DNA of 64,000 bases from Nemopilema nomurai (taxonomy: Eukaryota; Cnidaria; Scyphozoa; Rhizostomeae; Rhizostomatidae). How positions within the stretch are numbered: position 1 is the stretch's first letter; every line of letters starts with the position of its first letter. The DNA is taken from NCBI GenBank assembly GCA_003864495.1, contig ML133442.1, positions 1,367,731 to 1,431,730 of the forward strand, in the 5' to 3' direction. The position numbers and the translations under genes were made by a program. The notes beneath the pieces were generated by a model, which saw only the letters and a program-made list of their open reading frames with translations, was not told the origin of the DNA and did no database searches. Shown here one piece after another: positions 60,258-64,000 of the stretch.

Positions 60258-61789
60258 ACGTCACTGCATTAAGACGATTGCGCATGCTCATTGCCAGCTC
60301 GTTTCTCATCACCTTTTGGAAAGACTGGAGGAAATGACGAGTTTAGTTGATCCAAGAAATGCATCCGTCACTGGTAAGGGTTGCGCCTCAATGAACCATT
60401 GACTAGAGACACCAGTTGTAGCGAAAGTAATTATGGAAGGAATAGACGAGCATGCATTGTTAAAAGCTCCAGGATGGAGGCCGAAGGGCTGGATCCATGA
60501 GATTCCATATGAGAACAGTTTTAATGTTTTTATCAAGGCCGGATAACTCGAAAGTATTCAGGTAGAACTTTGAGTTGAAATCACTTCAACTGCTTGAAGT
60601 TGCAGGAACTATTTCTTTAACATCGAAAATCAATTACACATAGAAACAATTTATCAAATAGAAAAGTCTGTGACACAATTTCTTCAAAGGCACTGAAATA
60701 TGGTTTTTTTCTCAGGAATTGAGCTTTGATCCTCTGAATTGTGACCAAGAATAAGAGGCATTGTGACAGATCAGCTCATTATTGAATTGGAATTCATTCC
60801 AGACACCTTTAACCTTTAAATTGACTTGGAATTCATTCCAGATAAGCTCATTTCAATATCACATACATAACGGTCTAGTACTCAAACCTTTGTTGCCATC
60901 GACAAACTGACGTCACATGACTTCCGTTAAGCATAATCTAGGAAACAAATATAGAGATCCTTCTTCACGCCTATACCCCTCACACACCGTTTCTCAAAAT
61001 AGAGATGGCATTTCTTGTGGCACAATCTTCTATAAACCCACACTTTACCTTTGAATTTTGTGCTCTAATTTTGTTTTCAGCACGTCATCAGTACCTTCCG
61101 CATAGTTTCTAAACGTGGCTCATGATGCTAATGGTTCTGTGTATCTCACACATTTCAGCCCTAGGTTTATTTGGTAAAGCTATGGAGATAGATTTGCCCA
61201 TCTCGCTAAGTACAATCTTACAGGCTATCTATCAACTTCGCGCTAATCCCATTTGACCAACTGAATCGCTTTTTTCAATGCCTGTTCTGCTAATCGTACT
61301 CCACACAAAAGGATTTTGGGCAGTCATTTTCATTTTATACTTGATATTTCTCATCTTTCATCCTTGAATATATCATTGATATAATCCGACTATCGATTTA
61401 TGATCTCATCTTTTCCATAATTACATGCCCATCTTTTGAGTTCTATGCAACCGGCTGCACTGAAAATTTCTTCTGGCATAATTCTCGAACATTTTTGTGG
61501 ATTTCTTTTGTAGCCGTTTTTCTATGCTTTCCGATTTTGGAACTCACTAACAGCCATGACGCCTTGGCCTGTTGGTGTTTCCGCTTGATGATACTACTGG
61601 ATTCCTGGCACGTGTTCTTTCTTATCTTTGCTTCTCTGTTGTCTTGTCATTTATCTTCTCTGTCGTTCGTTTTTAGTTTATGTCATCCTCTGTCATCCTT
61701 TCTCTTTCTTTTCGGAATAAAATTGTTCGCGGTTGTCACGACAGCTTCTTTGAACATATCCCACTTTGTTTTTCTTCTTCTTCACCTCT

Positions 61790-62631
61790 AGGGTCCAAAC
61801 CTGTTACCGACTTGGCTACTGTACTTTCTTTAATTTCATTGATTTCTAATACAAGGCCATATTCTAACATCTTTGTGCTCTTAAATAGCTTCAATCTTAA
61901 ATAACTGGCTTGTGACCGCTACCTTAACTGTTAGGGGTAGCGACATTTACTAAACCGGTTCTAAAATCTTTACATTTTGCCTTCCCCATTTTCAAATACA
62001 AATCGCCAGCCCTGATCTCACACTAATTAATACAAATAATTTGAAGATGCCTATAGTCGTTTCGTTAAGAAATGATTTATGGTTTTGAAAGTGCCTCGAT
62101 GTTGGAGTGTCTCGCGACTACTGTGGATGTGGGCCAATTCTCGTTACTTGCCTATAGTTTTGGTATTTTCTTGAAATCTAACCAACCGTACAGTGATGAT
62201 ATGTTTTCTGCCTTCAAATATAAATTTTTTCCACAGAAGGTATCGGTTTTCGTTTCCGTTCCCCGATTCACCCGGTTACACCATTGGTACTGACTTTATT
62301 TGGTTGAGATTCCATTCAAGAAAAAGATCTTTCAAAAGCTTCCAAGGTCAAATTACATTGTCTATGCCGGCTGCTTACGATTCAAATTTCAAAAACAAAA
62401 GCTTCTTTAAATCGTGTGACATAATTGAAAAATGTCAAACTCTTACTTTGAAGGTCTCTAGCATTGTCGCCAAGACGTGCTTGCCAAATCGATTTTGCAT
62501 CGAAACTCATTTGAATGGTTTACGCCAGTTGAAGTTTATTCTCTCTTATTTCTGTCCACCACGGAGGAGGATTAGACAAGTTCAGATATTTGCTGAGAAA
62601 TCTTGCTTGCAAAAGGACGGCATCTAAAAGC
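61790..62631 (+). other. 5' flank of family copy E
   Basis: Homologous to the flanks of C and D from the phrase TTACCGACTTGG(C/T) onward. It keeps the stretch that D lacks, but has only a remnant of the pyrimidine repeat. Confidence 0.65.
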
Positions 62632-64000
62632 ATGAAGAAAATATATCTACTTTTGGCAATAACGATTGCTTTCCAGCGGCTTTTCGAAAGGGAGCCCTCC
62701 ATTGTTGTGGCAGAAGTCTTCCTGGAAGAAGGCAATGAACAAGCATTGTTTGTAGCGCCAACTTATCCTCTTGTTCCATTCAAATACTTCCATCAGTGCA
62801 ATCTTAATAGGAACTGCATACGGGTTACATGGGAGGCCAGCACTGGAGAGATTCGTCTAGTTGAAGACAATTCTCCGCAGCCGTTTCCAGCAGAAGGCTT
62901 CAGGGTGTGGCGAAAAAACGGTGAGATGTATCCTGTTATCTCTAGCACAGATGTTCAGCAAAAAAAATTATTGCACCTAAACGGTAGTTTCAATTGTATT
63001 ATTCTCCAGAACTTGATGTGCAAGTTATTTTGCTGAGAAATGATTGAAGAGAGCATGACGCAATGTTCACCTTCAAACAAAGGAAAGCTAAAACTTCATC
63101 CACCGCATCTACTATAAGTTCTTGCGTTTTACCCCTTGTAGGCCAAGTTGTAGGGTACTTTACGTAAATCTTGTGACCATCTGTTGATTCTGCTCTAAAC
63201 AACACGCTGCCTGTTAACTGTTGTAGTTCCCTATTCGCAATTTTGTATTTGTTTCAGGGTACTGTCCAGTTGCCTTCAAAGCAATAGGCTGCTATTACAC
63301 TTCCCATATTGATCACTGGCAGAGATTGCTTCCTATTCTGATTGCAACAAAAATGGACGAAAATGCCAAGAGTGAAGGCATTTCATCTACGATTCTTGAC
63401 ATGGTGTGCAGTTGTGTAATGAAAGGAAAATCGATGGGGTTCCAAACCGTTGGAATAGAGTTCTATGGTATGACATTAGCATTTAATCGATGTCAGCTTT
63501 ATGATTCGCCATTGTTTGGGTGGAGTGACAAAAATATTTTCCAGTCAAACCTTCCTCTACCAGCTATCGCTTAAGTCAAATTTTGAAGGCAATCAATGGA
63601 AATGCATTCCTTTTGCGAAGGGTGAATACTTGGTCTACACCAACCCATGTTTATCTTTGCTTTAAGTTATGTTTCATGTTGAACTAGGACTTTAAAGGTC
63701 ATTGTAATTTTTCCTGTTATATTTTTTCATAGATTCTTGAGCATTGTACTAGTAAAATTAAAATTTCAGTTTCATGATTTCTTCCTTCTTTTTCTTGCTC
63801 AGTCTTTGAATTGTTAAGTTTGTCCTAACTTTGCTTGTGTGACATGAATATTTCTGTGTGCAACAATCATATTTTGTGTTCAACACTTTAAAAAATTAGC
63901 ATTTTTGCACCATTCCTTTATATCAAAGTCAGCATGATGTAGTTCACGCTTAATAAACTATGCTAATATATTGATTGGAAAGTTGGAATCTGGTTGGAAA
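62632..64000 (+). CDS. Secreted Cys-rich tandem-family protein, copy E, partial (exon 3 beyond window)
   Basis: Exon 1 62632-62920 and exon 2 63258-63467 are intact with the same phases. The exon 1 protein has one change from C (E-R-E-P-S for E-R-E-S-S). The exon 2 patch is the B/C type, and the exon ends I-E-F-Y-G rather than I-E-Y-F-G. By spacing in C and D (681-bp intron 2) exon 3 should begin near 64149, outside the window. Confidence 0.8.

Larger units (their letters stand above)
58476..61789. other. Copy D downstream block plus unique spacer
   Basis: 58476-60960 matches the blocks after B and C, with a 284-bp insertion (59974-60257) and further small insertions near 60494-60565. From about 60960 to 61790 the sequence is unique AT-rich spacer; an open frame at 61495-61791 has no recognisable domain. 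Confidence 0.5.
35010..64000 (+). repeat. Segmental tandem duplication carrying family copies B-E
   Basis: Exon 1 starts are spaced 5094 bp (B to C), 16567 bp (C to D, including the ~11.6 kb nested transposon insertion) and 5828 bp (D to E). Introns, 3' flanks and downstream blocks are shared at high identity. Differences include a 134-bp stretch of intron 2 present in C and D but missing in B, ~290 bp after exon 3 in C and D missing in B, and a piece of C's upstream region (about 39655-39840) present in E but missing in D. Confidence 0.88.

Overview
This is a eukaryotic, animal genomic window, most likely from an anthozoan cnidarian (coral or sea anemone). The evidence is spliced genes with GT-AG introns, clear animal orthologues, a decayed Penelope-like element, a small-LTR Gypsy element, and a tandem family of secreted cysteine-rich proteins of a type I associate with cnidarian genomes. 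The species assignment is inference; the animal assignment is firm.

Left half (1-28.2 kb): conserved housekeeping genes. CEP85, a centrosomal coiled-coil protein, lies at 2511-9572 (+, 15 exons, one removed by a textbook U12-type AT-AC intron). It is followed by a head-to-head pair of single-exon genes, MNAT1 (11816-12733, -) and SURF6 (12787-13785, +), with only 53 bp between start codons. A Penelope-like retroelement relic lies at 17.3-18.1 kb. ABCB7, the mitochondrial ABC half-transporter, lies at 19167-28193 (+, 13 exons, one GC-AG intron). Its introns carry a tRNA-derived SINE-like element, a TTG microsatellite and a 43-bp hairpin-forming minisatellite.

Right half (28.2-64 kb): a tandem array of at least five paralogues, A to E, all on the + strand. 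Each has three exons: exon 1 is a signal peptide plus a PAN/apple-like stretch, exons 2 and 3 are cysteine-rich, and the product is 217 aa. They start at 30422, 35143, 40237, 56804 and 62632; E runs off the window. Exon 1, the ends of exon 2 and exon 3 are nearly fixed. A 32-codon patch in the middle of exon 2 differs sharply between copies: C versus D shows 14 amino-acid replacements against 2 silent codon changes, with no other difference in that exon. This is the strongest candidate here for an undescribed system, a diversifying secreted recognition or effector family.

Between copies C and D sits a nested insertion of about 11.6 kb. A minus-strand Gypsy retrotransposon (44099-55721; 154-bp 5' LTR, gag, pol; 3' end deleted) is interrupted by a 7.7-kb foldback-like DNA transposon (47238-54914) with an 8-bp target duplication. 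That transposon holds two oppositely oriented arrays of a ~170-bp satellite and a 379-bp MITE. A second copy of the MITE sits in intron 2 of paralogue A. Comparison with copy B shows that one deletion removed the 3' end of the Gypsy element together with about 350 bp of the duplicated module.

All exon boundaries were deduced by eye from reading frame, splice signals and remembered family sequences; no alignment or transcript data were available.
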